Source: RGIG7111 sp036839975 (GTDB lineage Bacteria > Bacillota > Clostridia > Peptostreptococcales > Anaerovoracaceae). From it: a stretch of 64,000 bases of DNA. This document shows positions 24,927-34,302 of the stretch, in pieces (positions within the stretch are counted from its first letter, which is position 1; each line of letters begins with the position of its first letter). The notes beneath the pieces were generated by a model. That model did not search any database. It was given only the letters and a program-made list of their open reading frames with translations, and had not been told where the DNA came from. The stretch is taken from NCBI GenBank assembly GCA_036839975.1, contig DAISVU010000001.1:62001-126000 (forward strand), in the 5' to 3' direction. The translations under genes were made by a program, and so were the position numbers.

Positions 24927-27800
24927 TTGAAAAAGAAAAGAACTGGACTGAAAATTTTTGTCATTGTTGCGATCGTACTGGTATTGTTTTTCAGCCTGAT
25001 AAATTTCATAACCGATTTTCTCTGGTTTAGAGAACTGGGTTATGTGAGCGTATTTTTCACAAAACTGTTTACACAGCTGAAGATAGTGGTGCCTGTATTT
25101 ATTGTAGTAACATTTTTTGCATACATTTATCTTAAAGTGCTCAAACTGGGATATTTCAAAAAAATCGTTTCATCGGAGATAACAGATGAAAAAAGATTGA
25201 ATAAGATCACATGGGGACTTGCTGCGGCATTCGGATTTCTGACCGCGTTCTTTTCTGCATCCAGACTTTGGTTTGAAGTACTGCAGTTCTTTAACAGCAC
25301 TGATTTTGCAAATACAGATCCGCTTTTCAACAACAACATTTCGTTTTATATAATGAAACTGGCGTTTATAAAGGGGGTAAATGATCTGCTGATCGGGATC
25401 CTCGTGGTATTTGCTTTACTTACCGTTGCATACTACGGTGTGCTTATTTCCATGCATAAACCGGAATTTTGGGATGAAGAACCGGATTATGAGCCGGAAG
25501 ATGAAAAACCTCAGAAGGATGCAAAGAGAGGAACTATACCGGGAGGAGGCTTTGGCGACGGCGGTTTCGGAGATTTTTTTGACAATATGAAAAGGCAGTT
25601 TGGCGATCAGTTCGGCGGCGCTGGACATGATCGGCAAAAAACACGTAGAAGCGTAAATACAAGTAATTTCTGGAAGCTGCTTGATATAGCCAAAACGCAG
25701 GTAATAATTGTGGGCGTGATACTGTTTCTAATGATAGGTGTGAATTTTTTCCTGCAACAGTACGACCTTTTGCAGAGCCACAGAGGAATGGTATACGGCG
25801 CGGGCTATACGGATACGCACGTAATGCTTTGGGTCTACAGACTTCTGGTGCTGCTTTCAGCAGCTGCAGCGGTGATGGTAATCGTTGGCTTAAAGAAAAA
25901 GCAGTTCAAGAAGATACTGGTGGTTCCTGCAGTTATGATAGTATTCGCACTGATTGGCGGCGGAGTTGCCCCTCTTGTACAAAATTTCATTGTCTCTCCC
26001 GATGAAATAAACAAGGAGTCTAAATATCTTGAGTCCAATATAAAATATACCAGGGATGCTTATGATTTAAGCAACGTGGAGGTCAAGCCGTTTTCAGCGA
26101 GCAAAGCCCTGAAAAGCTCGGATATAGCAAAAAATGCGGAAACTATAAAAAACATAAGAATAAACGACTATACTCCTGCGGAGAAATTTTATAATCAGAC
26201 GCAGAGCATAAGACAGTATTATGAATTCAATAATGTAGATGTTGACAGATATGAAGTTAACGGCGAGCTGACACAGACATTCCTGTCTGCCAGGGAGATC
26301 GACGAAAACAAGATAAATGATACATGGCTCAACAGACATATCAAGTATACGCATGGATATGGCGTGACGCTCTCGAGGGTAAACGAGATCACGTCAAGCG
26401 GGCAGCCGAAGATGCTTGTGAGCAACATTCCTCCGGAATCCGATGTCAGCAGTACGAAGATCAAGCGCCCGCAGATATATTTCGGCGAATTGACGAACGA
26501 TTACATTCTAGTCAATACAAATGAAGATGAATTTGATTATCCCGACGGCAATTCAAACAAGTATACTCAGTATAAGGGCAATGCGGGAATCAATATGAAT
26601 TTCTTTAACAGACTGCTGTTTTCGATCAGACAGCACAGCCTGAAACTGCTGGTATCATCAAATGTAGATAGAAATTCAAAGATAGTCATAAACAGAAATA
26701 TAGAAAAGCGAGTTCAGACAATAATGCCTTACCTGACTTATGAGGAAGACCCTTATATGTGCACGGTGGATGGAAATTTATACTGGATAATAGATGCGTA
26801 TACGACTTCAAACAAGTATCCGTATTCTGAACCTTACGATGAGTTTTCAGGCAATGTCAACTACATACGGAATTCTGTGAAAGTGGTGATTGATGCGTAT
26901 AACGGTAATACCAATTATTATATTGTAGATAAGAAAGATCCTATCGCGCAGACATATAAGAAGATATATCCTGACCTATTCAAGAACGGAGATGATATGC
27001 CTGCGGGGATCAAAAAGCATATAAGATATCCTCACCTCATGTTTGAAACACAGGCAAAGACGTATGAGAGGTATCACATGACGGATATGAAGGTTTTCTA
27101 CCAGAAAGAAGATGCGTGGGCCGTATCTAATGAAATGTACGGTACAGAAGAAACTGAAATGGGTTCCCAGTATTATGTGATGTCGCTTCCGGGCGAGACT
27201 AAAACTGAATTTGTAAGTTCTATACCTTACACTCCAAGGGATAAAAAGAACATGACGGGGCTTTTTGTCGCCAGAAATGACGGTGAAAATTACGGCAAAC
27301 TGATCCTGTATCAACTTCCGAAAAGTAAGGTGGTGTACGGACCTATGCAAGTGGAAGCTCAGATAGACCAGAATACCGAGATATCCAAAGAATTTTCGCT
27401 TTGGGAATCTAACGGTTCCAGCTACAGCCGCGGCAACATGTTTGTAATACCTATAGAAGACTCGCTGCTTTATGTGGAACCTGTATATCTGGAAGCCAAG
27501 AATTCGAGTATACCTGAGGTAAAGAGGGTAATAGTGGCTTTTAATGACCAGATAGCTTATGAACCGACTTTGGCGGAAGCATTAAATGAACTGTTTGGCA
27601 AAGGAAGTGCGAATGAAGATCAGGGCAACAATAATTCCGATGGGAATTCGGGTAAGAACAAAAAACTGACATATAAAGAGATAATCAAGAAAGCTCAGAA
27701 GGCGTTTGAAAATGCGGAAAAGGCACAGAAGAAGGGAGACTGGGCAGAGTACGGAAGGCAACAGAAGCGGCTTTCGAAATATCTCAACACGCTCAAATAA
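24927..27800 (+). CDS. UPF0182 family membrane protein
   Basis: A 957-residue protein starting with TTG (24927) after a perfect AGGAGG. The N-terminal 330 residues hold about seven membrane helices (first VIVALIL-like helix at 10-30; FLWFRELGYVSVFFTKL is a typical UPF0182 segment). A large extracytoplasmic domain of about 550 residues follows (SGEL-type tracts such as IKYTRDAYDL, YFGELTNDYILVNT, VKVVIDAYNG), and the C-terminal end (QKKGDWAEYGRQQKRL) matches the family tail. UPF0182 proteins are known from Actinobacteria and Clostridia; their function is not established. The glycine-rich cytoplasmic loop around residues 200-235 (GGGFGDGGFGDFF) is local to this branch. Confidence 0.93.
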   Translation: MKKKRTGLKIFVIVAIVLVLFFSLINFITDFLWFRELGYVSVFFTKLFTQLKIVVPVFIVVTFFAYIYLKVLKLGYFKKIVSSEITDEKRLNKITWGLAAAFGFLTAFFSASRLWFEVLQFFNSTDFANTDPLFNNNISFYIMKLAFIKGVNDLLIGILVVFALLTVAYYGVLISMHKPEFWDEEPDYEPEDEKPQKDAKRGTIPGGGFGDGGFGDFFDNMKRQFGDQFGGAGHDRQKTRRSVNTSNFWKLLDIAKTQVIIVGVILFLMIGVNFFLQQYDLLQSHRGMVYGAGYTDTHVMLWVYRLLVLLSAAAAVMVIVGLKKKQFKKILVVPAVMIVFALIGGGVAPLVQNFIVSPDEINKESKYLESNIKYTRDAYDLSNVEVKPFSASKALKSSDIAKNAETIKNIRINDYTPAEKFYNQTQSIRQYYEFNNVDVDRYEVNGELTQTFLSAREIDENKINDTWLNRHIKYTHGYGVTLSRVNEITSSGQPKMLVSNIPPESDVSSTKIKRPQIYFGELTNDYILVNTNEDEFDYPDGNSNKYTQYKGNAGINMNFFNRLLFSIRQHSLKLLVSSNVDRNSKIVINRNIEKRVQTIMPYLTYEEDPYMCTVDGNLYWIIDAYTTSNKYPYSEPYDEFSGNVNYIRNSVKVVIDAYNGNTNYYIVDKKDPIAQTYKKIYPDLFKNGDDMPAGIKKHIRYPHLMFETQAKTYERYHMTDMKVFYQKEDAWAVSNEMYGTEETEMGSQYYVMSLPGETKTEFVSSIPYTPRDKKNMTGLFVARNDGENYGKLILYQLPKSKVVYGPMQVEAQIDQNTEISKEFSLWESNGSSYSRGNMFVIPIEDSLLYVEPVYLEAKNSSIPEVKRVIVAFNDQIAYEPTLAEALNELFGKGSANEDQGNNNSDGNSGKNKKLTYKEIIKKAQKAFENAEKAQKKGDWAEYGRQQKRLSKYLNTLK

Positions 27801-27863
27801 AAGCATTGCGCTGACAGTCAGATGCAAAGAGCCTAAAAAAGACAGATCGAAAGGTGAAAATAG

Positions 27864-29207
27864 ATGATAGAACACGATCTTGATAAAATGCTGTTTTCAA
27901 TACCGTCATACAGGCACAGTTATGATGAGATAGCGTACGCATTGGAAAATCACAGAGAAATACGATTTGTATCGTTTGTCGGCATAGATATAGGCGGCCA
28001 TGATACAGATGAAAAAATACCTGCGGAACTGTTCATCAAAGACATGGACAAATTCCTGACAACAGGTGTTCAGACCGACGGCTCAAGTGTTGTGCTGCCT
28101 AAGATCGCAAAGCTGAACAATGCCAAGGTTGACATCATACCTGATCTTTCAGTGAACTGGTATGTTGATTACAACTTCGGTAACATTGATTGCAGGACAG
28201 GAAAGCCGATCGGAACATTAAGAATACCTTCATATTTAATACATAACGATACATATCGGGTGGGATCCCGGGTGATGCTGCAGGAAGCGGTTTTGTTTTT
28301 TAAAGAAAAGCTTATGCAGGTACTGCGGGAAAATCCTTATATCTTTGATCATCTTCCAATCGAAAATGCTGATGAGATCGATGAGATAATAGTAACTTCA
28401 GCGACGGAACTTGAATTTTGGGTAAAGACGCCTGAAGACAACGCTGACAGAGAACAGCTTTCGACGGCGCAGATATTAAAAGAACAGTACTGGAAGAGGA
28501 CTATCGGACCTGTACGCAGTGCTCTTGAGGACACGCTGATAATTCTTGATAAATATGGATTTGAAGTCGAGATGGGGCACAAAGAAGTCGGTGGAGTAAA
28601 AGCGAAATTCGGAAACTCGGGGCACTATGACCATGTTATGGAACAGCTGGAGATAGACTGGAAATTTACAGATACTCTGCAGGCTGCGGACAACGAAAAT
28701 CAGGTAAAATACATAGTAAAAGACAGGTTCAGACAATATGGACTTGATGTTACCTTTATGGCAAAACCGATAGACGGCGTTGCGGGAAGCGGTGAACATA
28801 CACATCTTGGAGTAGCTGTAAAGCTTAAGGACGGCAGTCGTGTCAATCTGTTTACTGCTATGGACCCGGAAAAGGATTTTATGAGTCCTGTCGGATTCGG
28901 CGCTCTTCTGGGACTTCTGAAAAACTATGAGGTCATAAATCCGTTTGTAAGTTCTACAAATGACGCTTTCAACAGGCTGAAACCGGGATATGAAGCGCCT
29001 GTATGCATAGTGACTTCTCTTGGTCGGGGAGTGGATGTGCCGTCCAGAAACAGGACAGTGCTTGTGGGTCTCGTAAGGGAAAAGAAAAGTCCGCTGGCAA
29101 CGCGTTTTAAACTCAGGGCTCCCAATCCCAAGAGCAATACGTACCTTGTACTTGCAGCATCATATATGGCGATGCTGGACGGTATAACACGTGTGCTTGA
29201 GGAGTGA
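27864..29207 (+). CDS. Glutamine synthetase (type of clostridial long form), ended early by in-frame UGA
   Basis: A 447-residue reading with glutamine synthetase hallmarks: DIGGHDTDEKIPAE (beta-grasp part), VTSATELEFWV (metal-binding Glu strand), EVGGVKAKFGNSGHYDHVMEQLEIDW, GSGEHTHLGVAV (His/Glu of the active site) and SRNRTVLVGLV. The enzyme makes glutamine from glutamate, ammonia and ATP. The frame meets a UGA at 29205-29207, but remains open in the same frame to 29780, giving a normal long-form length of about 638 residues. All catalytic motifs lie before the UGA; the lost part is a C-terminal helical extension. The start ATG follows AAAGGTGAAA. Confidence 0.9.
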   Translation: MIEHDLDKMLFSIPSYRHSYDEIAYALENHREIRFVSFVGIDIGGHDTDEKIPAELFIKDMDKFLTTGVQTDGSSVVLPKIAKLNNAKVDIIPDLSVNWYVDYNFGNIDCRTGKPIGTLRIPSYLIHNDTYRVGSRVMLQEAVLFFKEKLMQVLRENPYIFDHLPIENADEIDEIIVTSATELEFWVKTPEDNADREQLSTAQILKEQYWKRTIGPVRSALEDTLIILDKYGFEVEMGHKEVGGVKAKFGNSGHYDHVMEQLEIDWKFTDTLQAADNENQVKYIVKDRFRQYGLDVTFMAKPIDGVAGSGEHTHLGVAVKLKDGSRVNLFTAMDPEKDFMSPVGFGALLGLLKNYEVINPFVSSTNDAFNRLKPGYEAPVCIVTSLGRGVDVPSRNRTVLVGLVREKKSPLATRFKLRAPNPKSNTYLVLAASYMAMLDGITRVLEE

Positions 29208-29780
29208 AAGACTTCAAAAGATCTCGAAGCATCGCTTTCAAAGGAATGCGGAGAAGAAGACTTTTATCTTGAAAAAGACAGGATGTATCGAAGTGAAGAA
29301 GATGTTTTTGAGATGTATACCGAAGAGGAAAGAGACAGACTTTTCGGCAAAGCCCCTCTCACAGTGTGGGAAAACCTGCAGGCATTTAAAAATGAACCCT
29401 TAAAGCTGGAAATATTCAAGCAGGGAGATGTAATGCCCGACAATGCGCTTGAGTCGTATGAGGAGGCTGTCCTGGGACAATGGGTGACTGAACTTCACAA
29501 CAGGATAGTGCCTGAAAATATGGATGTCATCCGTAAGTGTGTAAAGTGCCATGATGATAAGGACTGTGTGGACTTTGATGTTGTGCAGTGGAAGAAGATA
29601 GAGTATATCAGAAATAGTCTCGGGAGAGATACTTTAGAGAAAAAATGCCTTTTGACTGAAATACTAAATGCGCTTGAAAACAGAGATTACGGCATTGCAT
29701 CCGATTTGCAGATAGAAATGCAGAAAAAGATCGGTGAACTTAGAGATCTGTATGTATTATATAAGAAGAATTTATTTTAG
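29208..29780 (+). pseudogene. C-terminal extension of glutamine synthetase beyond the in-frame UGA
   Basis: Same frame as the gene at 27864. Codons straight after the UGA read KTSKDLEASLSKECGEEDFYL and continue to a proper stop at 29780, with no other interruption for 190 codons. The segment EEDVFEMYTEEERDRLFG is typical of the C-terminal part of the long clostridial enzymes. An internal ATG at 29283 lacks a good ribosome site, so separate translation is doubtful. The next gene, serS, starts 12 bases later. The stop may be a point mutation (for example from GGA) or a sequence error. Confidence 0.7.
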
Positions 29781-29792
29781 GAGAATGTTGCG

Positions 29793-31082
29793 ATGTTAGA
29801 TATAAAGGAGATCAGAAAGGATTACGAAGGCGTTAAAAAAGCAGTGGAAAGGCGCGGCAAGGGTGATTTCGGACTCTCAAACGTGCCGGATCTTGACCGG
29901 GAAAGGAGAGAACTGCTTGCTAAAGTCGAACAGATGAAAAACCGTCAAAACATTGCATCGAAGGAGATTCCAAAGCTCAAAAAAAAGGGGCTGGATACAA
30001 CTGAGATAATGACGAAGATGAAGGAATTATCAGCAGAAATCAAAATGCTTGACAGTCAGGTGAGTGATGTTGAAAAGAAACTTAAAAATACTCTGCTCGG
30101 AATACCTAATGTTCCGGATCCCCGGTCCCCTGAAGGCAAAGATGATTCGGATAATTTAGAAATGCGAAAGTGGGGGGAGCCCACAACTTTTGATTTTGAT
30201 GTAAAAGCACACTGGGATATAGGAACCGATCTTGATATTTTAGATTTTGAAAGAGCCGGCAAGATAACAGGCACAAGATTCACAGTATACAAAGGGATGG
30301 GAGCGAAACTTGAGCGTGCAGTGATAAACTTTATGCTTGATTTGCATACTCGGGAACATGGATTTACTGAAATATTGCCGCCATTCATGGTAAACCGGGC
30401 ATCTATGACGGGCACAGGTCAGCTTCCGAAATTCGAAGACGATATGTTCAGGGTGCCTGTCGAAGAGGGAAAAGATTATTTCCTGATTCCGACAGCAGAA
30501 GTTCCTGTTACGAATCTCTTTATGGATGAGATGCTGCAGGAAAGTCAACTTCCGATATACTACACGGCATATACACCTTGCTTCAGAAAGGAAGCCGGCG
30601 CTGCAGGAAGAGACACGAGAGGCTTAGTAAGACAGCACCAATTCAACAAAGTTGAGATGGTAAAGTTCTCTACGCCTGAAACTTCATATGATGAGCTCGA
30701 AAGTCTCACGGCAGCAGCAGAAGATGTGCTGAAGAAGCTGGAGATACCTTACCGTGTGGTAAGGCTTTCAACCGGTGATCTTGGATTTTCATCTGCCATG
30801 ACATACGATATAGAGGTGTGGATGCCGAGTTACGAAAGATATCTTGAGATATCTTCATGCAGCAATTTTGAAAGTTTTCAGGCAAGAAGGGGAAATATAA
30901 GATACAGACCGGGTGATAAGGGAAAGCCTGAGTTGGTGCATACGCTCAACGGATCCGGGCTTGCTGCCGGAAGAACAGTCGCTGCAATTTTGGAAAATTA
31001 CCAGCAGAAGGACGGCGGTGTATCGATACCGGAGGTTCTTAAACCGTACATGGGAATCGACCGGATAGAATCGTCAAAATGA
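29793..31082 (+). CDS. serS: Seryl-tRNA synthetase
   Basis: A 429-residue class II synthetase of normal length. The N-terminal coiled-coil arm that grips tRNA-Ser covers about residues 30-110; then come motif 1 (GFTEILPPFMVN), motif 2 (TPCFRKEAGAAGRDTRG) and motif 3 (LNGSGLAAGRTVAAILENYQ). It charges tRNA-Ser and also the selenocysteine tRNA where present. GGAGAATG precedes the ATG, and a terminator follows at 31105. Confidence 0.97.
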   Translation: MLDIKEIRKDYEGVKKAVERRGKGDFGLSNVPDLDRERRELLAKVEQMKNRQNIASKEIPKLKKKGLDTTEIMTKMKELSAEIKMLDSQVSDVEKKLKNTLLGIPNVPDPRSPEGKDDSDNLEMRKWGEPTTFDFDVKAHWDIGTDLDILDFERAGKITGTRFTVYKGMGAKLERAVINFMLDLHTREHGFTEILPPFMVNRASMTGTGQLPKFEDDMFRVPVEEGKDYFLIPTAEVPVTNLFMDEMLQESQLPIYYTAYTPCFRKEAGAAGRDTRGLVRQHQFNKVEMVKFSTPETSYDELESLTAAAEDVLKKLEIPYRVVRLSTGDLGFSSAMTYDIEVWMPSYERYLEISSCSNFESFQARRGNIRYRPGDKGKPELVHTLNGSGLAAGRTVAAILENYQQKDGGVSIPEVLKPYMGIDRIESSK

Positions 31083-31104
31083 TAATTAAAAATAAATGTG
31101 AATG

Positions 31105-31146
31105 CCTTTTTTAGTGCTTTAACGCATTGAAAAAGGCGTTTTTTTA
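31105..31146 (+). terminator. Terminator downstream of serS
   Basis: GCCTTTTT (31105-31112) pairs with AAAAAGGC (31131-31138) and is followed by a seven-T run. The loop contains CTTTAACGC, which is also complementary to sequence over the next gene's ribosome site. Confidence 0.8.
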
Positions 31147-31181
31147 TGTTATTCTTTAAAAGCGCGTTAAACGCGTTAAAG
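31118..31181 (+). promoter_or_regulatory. Possible alternative pairing over the symporter ribosome site
   Basis: CTTTAACGC in the serS terminator loop (about 31118-31126) is perfectly complementary to GCGTTAAAG (about 31172-31180), which runs into the AAAGGAG site of the symporter gene. GCGTTAAA occurs twice in tandem there. If transcription reads through, the pairing could open the terminator hairpin loop or mask the ribosome site. Inferred from base pairing only. Confidence 0.3.
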
Positions 31182-31193
31182 GAGAAAAGATTT

Positions 31194-32744
31194 ATGAGTA
31201 GTACAGTTATAATTATTGTGGTAACCGTTGTAGCTTATATTATATTGATGGTTGCCATAGGCGCTTATATGTCAAAGAGGAACTTGTCTACAAAAGATTT
31301 TTATCTTGGAGGAAGACAGCTAGGACCTTTTGTGACAGCAATGAGTGCAGAAGCATCAGATATGAGCAGTTATCTTCTGATGGGTGTTCCGGGCGTTGCA
31401 CTGGCAGGCCTGGTAGGTATGAATGGAAGTTTTGCTGAAGCTATCTGGACAGTTGCGGGACTTGCTATAGGGACGTATATCAATTGGCTACTGGTGGCTA
31501 AAAGACTGCGTATATATTCTGAAGAAGTAGAGGCGCATACAGTCCCCGGATTCTTTGCAAAGCGTTACGGAAGGACCGATACCGGCATGATAATGATAGT
31601 AGCGGCACTGATAATAATAATATTTTTTGTACCTTATACGGCATCGGGCTTCGCTTCGGTCGGCAAGCTTTTCAACTCGCTGTTCGGATGGAATTATCAT
31701 ATCTCTATGATAGTCGGTGCTGTAATTATCGCAACATATACAGTACTGGGAGGATTTCTTGCGACATCTACTACTGACTTCATACAAAGCATAATTATGA
31801 CATTTGCGCTTGTAATAGTGGTGTTTTTCATGTTATATACGGTCGGAGGCCTTAACAGTGCCATATCACAGGCTGAAGCTGCTGTTAACGGATATTTCAA
31901 TCTTAACGGCGCTGACGGAAGTTATGGATTCCTGCCAATAGTATCGATGATGTCATGGGGTCTCGGATACTTTGGTATGCCGCACATACTGCTTAGATTC
32001 ATGGCTATAAAAGATGACAGAAAGCTGAAACTTTCAAGACGTATAGCTTCTGTCTGGGTCGTTATAGCTATGGGCGTCGCAGTATTTATAGGGGTTATTG
32101 GATATGCCTTTACATCAACTATGGACCTTATGGACATTGAGGGATTCGATCCGGAGAGAATAGTGATATATGTTGCTTCGGCGATCAGTGATATCGGTCC
32201 GCTTACTGCTGTAATAGGAGGCCTGATAATTGCAGGTATACTGGCTGCTACGATGTCGACATCAGATTCGCAGATGCTCGCAGCCGCTTCCAGCGTGTCC
32301 GAAAATATAGTAAGAAATTTTATAGCACGGGACATGTCGAATAAAATGAGCATGCTTATTGCCAGAATCACAGTGCTCGTTATCGCCGCAATCGGCGTGA
32401 TATTCGCATGGGATCCTAACAGCTCGGTATTTCGTATAGTGTCATTTGCCTGGGCCGGTTTCGGAGCGGCTTTCGGTCCCCTCATGCTGTTTTCGCTCTT
32501 CTGGAAGAGAACAAATAAATGGGGGGCGTTTGCCGGGATATTCTCAGGTGGCGCCATGGTGTTTATCTGGAAATTCGAGATATCCACAATCGGTGGTGTA
32601 TGGAATATATATGAACTGATGCCGGCGTTCATAGTCAGCTGTATATTTATAGTGGTTGTAAGCCTTGTTACCGGCAAACCAAAGCCGGAGATCGAAGAGG
32701 AGTTCGATCATGTAAACAGCATCATGAAAGCTAAAGCCAAATAG
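31194..32744 (+). CDS. Sodium/solute symporter (PutP-like, SSS family)
   Basis: About 516 residues from the ATG at 31194, which has AAAGGAG at the right distance; the open frame extends upstream to 31146 but overlaps the serS terminator. Thirteen or so membrane helices. Family features are DFYLGGRQLGPFVTAMSAEASDMSSYLLMGVPG (the discontinuous first helix with the Na+ site), TVPGFFAKRYG and the TMSTSDSQMLAAASSVSEN segment of helix 8 with its Ser/Thr pair for sodium. PutP takes up proline; close relatives take pantothenate or other solutes, so proline is the best guess only. Confidence 0.92.
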   Translation: MSSTVIIIVVTVVAYIILMVAIGAYMSKRNLSTKDFYLGGRQLGPFVTAMSAEASDMSSYLLMGVPGVALAGLVGMNGSFAEAIWTVAGLAIGTYINWLLVAKRLRIYSEEVEAHTVPGFFAKRYGRTDTGMIMIVAALIIIIFFVPYTASGFASVGKLFNSLFGWNYHISMIVGAVIIATYTVLGGFLATSTTDFIQSIIMTFALVIVVFFMLYTVGGLNSAISQAEAAVNGYFNLNGADGSYGFLPIVSMMSWGLGYFGMPHILLRFMAIKDDRKLKLSRRIASVWVVIAMGVAVFIGVIGYAFTSTMDLMDIEGFDPERIVIYVASAISDIGPLTAVIGGLIIAGILAATMSTSDSQMLAAASSVSENIVRNFIARDMSNKMSMLIARITVLVIAAIGVIFAWDPNSSVFRIVSFAWAGFGAAFGPLMLFSLFWKRTNKWGAFAGIFSGGAMVFIWKFEISTIGGVWNIYELMPAFIVSCIFIVVVSLVTGKPKPEIEEEFDHVNSIMKAKAK

Positions 32745-32784
32745 AATACGGATAGACATAAATAAACGAAAAATAAAAGTGCAA

Positions 32785-32817
32785 AGTATCCGGTAAATGA
32801 TCCGGATACTATTTTAT
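32785..32817 (+). terminator. Terminator downstream of the symporter
   Basis: AGTATCCGG (32785-32793) pairs with CCGGATACT (32802-32810), followed by ATTTTAT. A clean nine-pair stem. Confidence 0.75.
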
Positions 32818-32878
32818 CAGCATATAATGTGTGTTTTAGGATAATTTAATTATCTTTGAATCCGGGGAGGGACACTTG

Positions 32879-33610
32879 ATGGCAAAAAAGAAGAAAAAAA
32901 GGAGATCCGTCCTGAAGCGTATCATTTTGACAATGATCGTAATCATAATCGCAGCGGCGGGCCTTGGAGCTGCTGCGAATTTTTATGTGATGCATGAAGG
33001 CGGCAAGACTGTAATCACTGCCTTCAACAGCCATGATACACATGTAACTGACAACACAGTAAATTATTTTAAAGATAAAACCCCGCAATGCATACTGATA
33101 CTGGGTGCCGCAGTGAGGGTGGACGGATCTCCGGCGCTCATGCTCGAGGACAGGCTTGAAGCGGGAATCAAACTCTACAAGGCAGGGGCTGCACCGAAAA
33201 TTTTGCTTTCGGGCGACAATGGCACTCTGGAGTACAATGAACTCAAATCAATGCACGATTACGTTTCAGACGCCGGCGTTCCCGAAAAGGATATATTTAC
33301 CGATTATGCGGGATTTTCAACGTATGAGAGTATGTACAGAGCAAGGGATGTGTTCATGGTCAGGCGATTGATTGTGGTAACACAGAAATATCATTTATAT
33401 CGAGCGGCATATATAGGGAATAAATTAGGAATGGATGTATGGGGAGTAAGTTCGGACCAGGATACGTACAGCGGACAAAAGACGCGGGAGATCAGAGAAA
33501 TGCTGGCGCGCAGTAAGGATCTTTTAATGTGTATATTCAAACCGCAACCGACATATCTTGGAAAAGAAATACCTATAACGGGCAGCGGACTCAAAAGCCG
33601 TGGAAACTGA
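32879..33610 (+). CDS. SanA/YdcF-like DUF218 membrane-anchored protein
   Basis: 243 residues from ATG 32879 (GGGGAGGG upstream). A basic start (KKKKKRR) and one membrane helix (about 18-38) anchor it; the rest is outside. The DUF218 core shows ILILGAAVRVDGSPALMLEDRLEAG, KILLSGDNG, TDYAGFSTYESMYRA and IVVTQKYHLYRAAYI, matching SanA of E. coli (linked to vancomycin exclusion at high temperature) and ElyC-like proteins of envelope metabolism. The exact biochemical role is not established for the family. Confidence 0.9.
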   Translation: MAKKKKKRRSVLKRIILTMIVIIIAAAGLGAAANFYVMHEGGKTVITAFNSHDTHVTDNTVNYFKDKTPQCILILGAAVRVDGSPALMLEDRLEAGIKLYKAGAAPKILLSGDNGTLEYNELKSMHDYVSDAGVPEKDIFTDYAGFSTYESMYRARDVFMVRRLIVVTQKYHLYRAAYIGNKLGMDVWGVSSDQDTYSGQKTREIREMLARSKDLLMCIFKPQPTYLGKEIPITGSGLKSRGN

Positions 33611-33710
33611 TTACGCGGAGACAAAGAGATCTACGCCCGAAAAAAATTAAAAAAGCCGGTTGTAAAAATATGTAAAATATGATATCTTGTCTGAAAAGGG
33701 GTCTGTCGCT

Positions 33711-34265
33711 TTGTCAAAGAGCGATATGAATGATATTAAAAAGAAAGATGCTTTATTTTACGTAATAACAGCTGCAGGTTGTTTTGAGATATCACTGTGG
33801 AGTTCAGAAGATCTTTTGAAGTCAACAGTGATTTTTTTGCTTGCATTGATATTGACCGTTATCGCATATGTGGATATTAAGACTTATACCATACCGGATC
33901 GGCTGACGCTCTGTATGCTGGCGATTGCTGTGATCACATTTCTTCCTGTTTTTGATTTTACAGGGGATGATATAAGATCACGTGCAGCAGGCATTTTTGC
34001 GGCATCGCTGCCGATGATTGTTGTAAATCTCATAGCAGGCGATTGCTTTGGCGGAGGGGATATTAAACTGATAGCGGCATGTGGACTGATGCTTGGCACA
34101 TGGAGAATCATTGAGACGTTGATGATATCACTTGTAGCAGCGGGTGTATATGCGGCTGTTCTTTTGATAACGCATAAAAAGACGTGCAGGCAGTATTTTG
34201 CTTTCGGACCGTTTATAAGTTTCGGTGTCATGATTGTGGTGCTGATGCAGGGATATCGGCCTTGA
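33711..34265 (+). CDS. Prepilin peptidase (A24), catalytic domain only
   Basis: About 184 residues. I favour the TTG at 33711, which has AAAGGGG at 33694-33700; an upstream TTG at 33687 has no ribosome site. Six or so membrane helices. Both aspartyl motifs are intact: AYVDIKTYTIPD after helix 1 and FGGGDIKLIAACG after helix 3. This is the A24 type IV prepilin peptidase core without the N-terminal methylase domain. No pilin or secretion genes are nearby. A TTGTAA-N17-TATCTT sequence upstream may be its promoter. Confidence 0.85.
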   Translation: MSKSDMNDIKKKDALFYVITAAGCFEISLWSSEDLLKSTVIFLLALILTVIAYVDIKTYTIPDRLTLCMLAIAVITFLPVFDFTGDDIRSRAAGIFAASLPMIVVNLIAGDCFGGGDIKLIAACGLMLGTWRIIETLMISLVAAGVYAAVLLITHKKTCRQYFAFGPFISFGVMIVVLMQGYRP

Positions 34266-34302
34266 GATAGTTTTTTCTTCGGATTCAGCGGATTCAAAAT
34301 GA

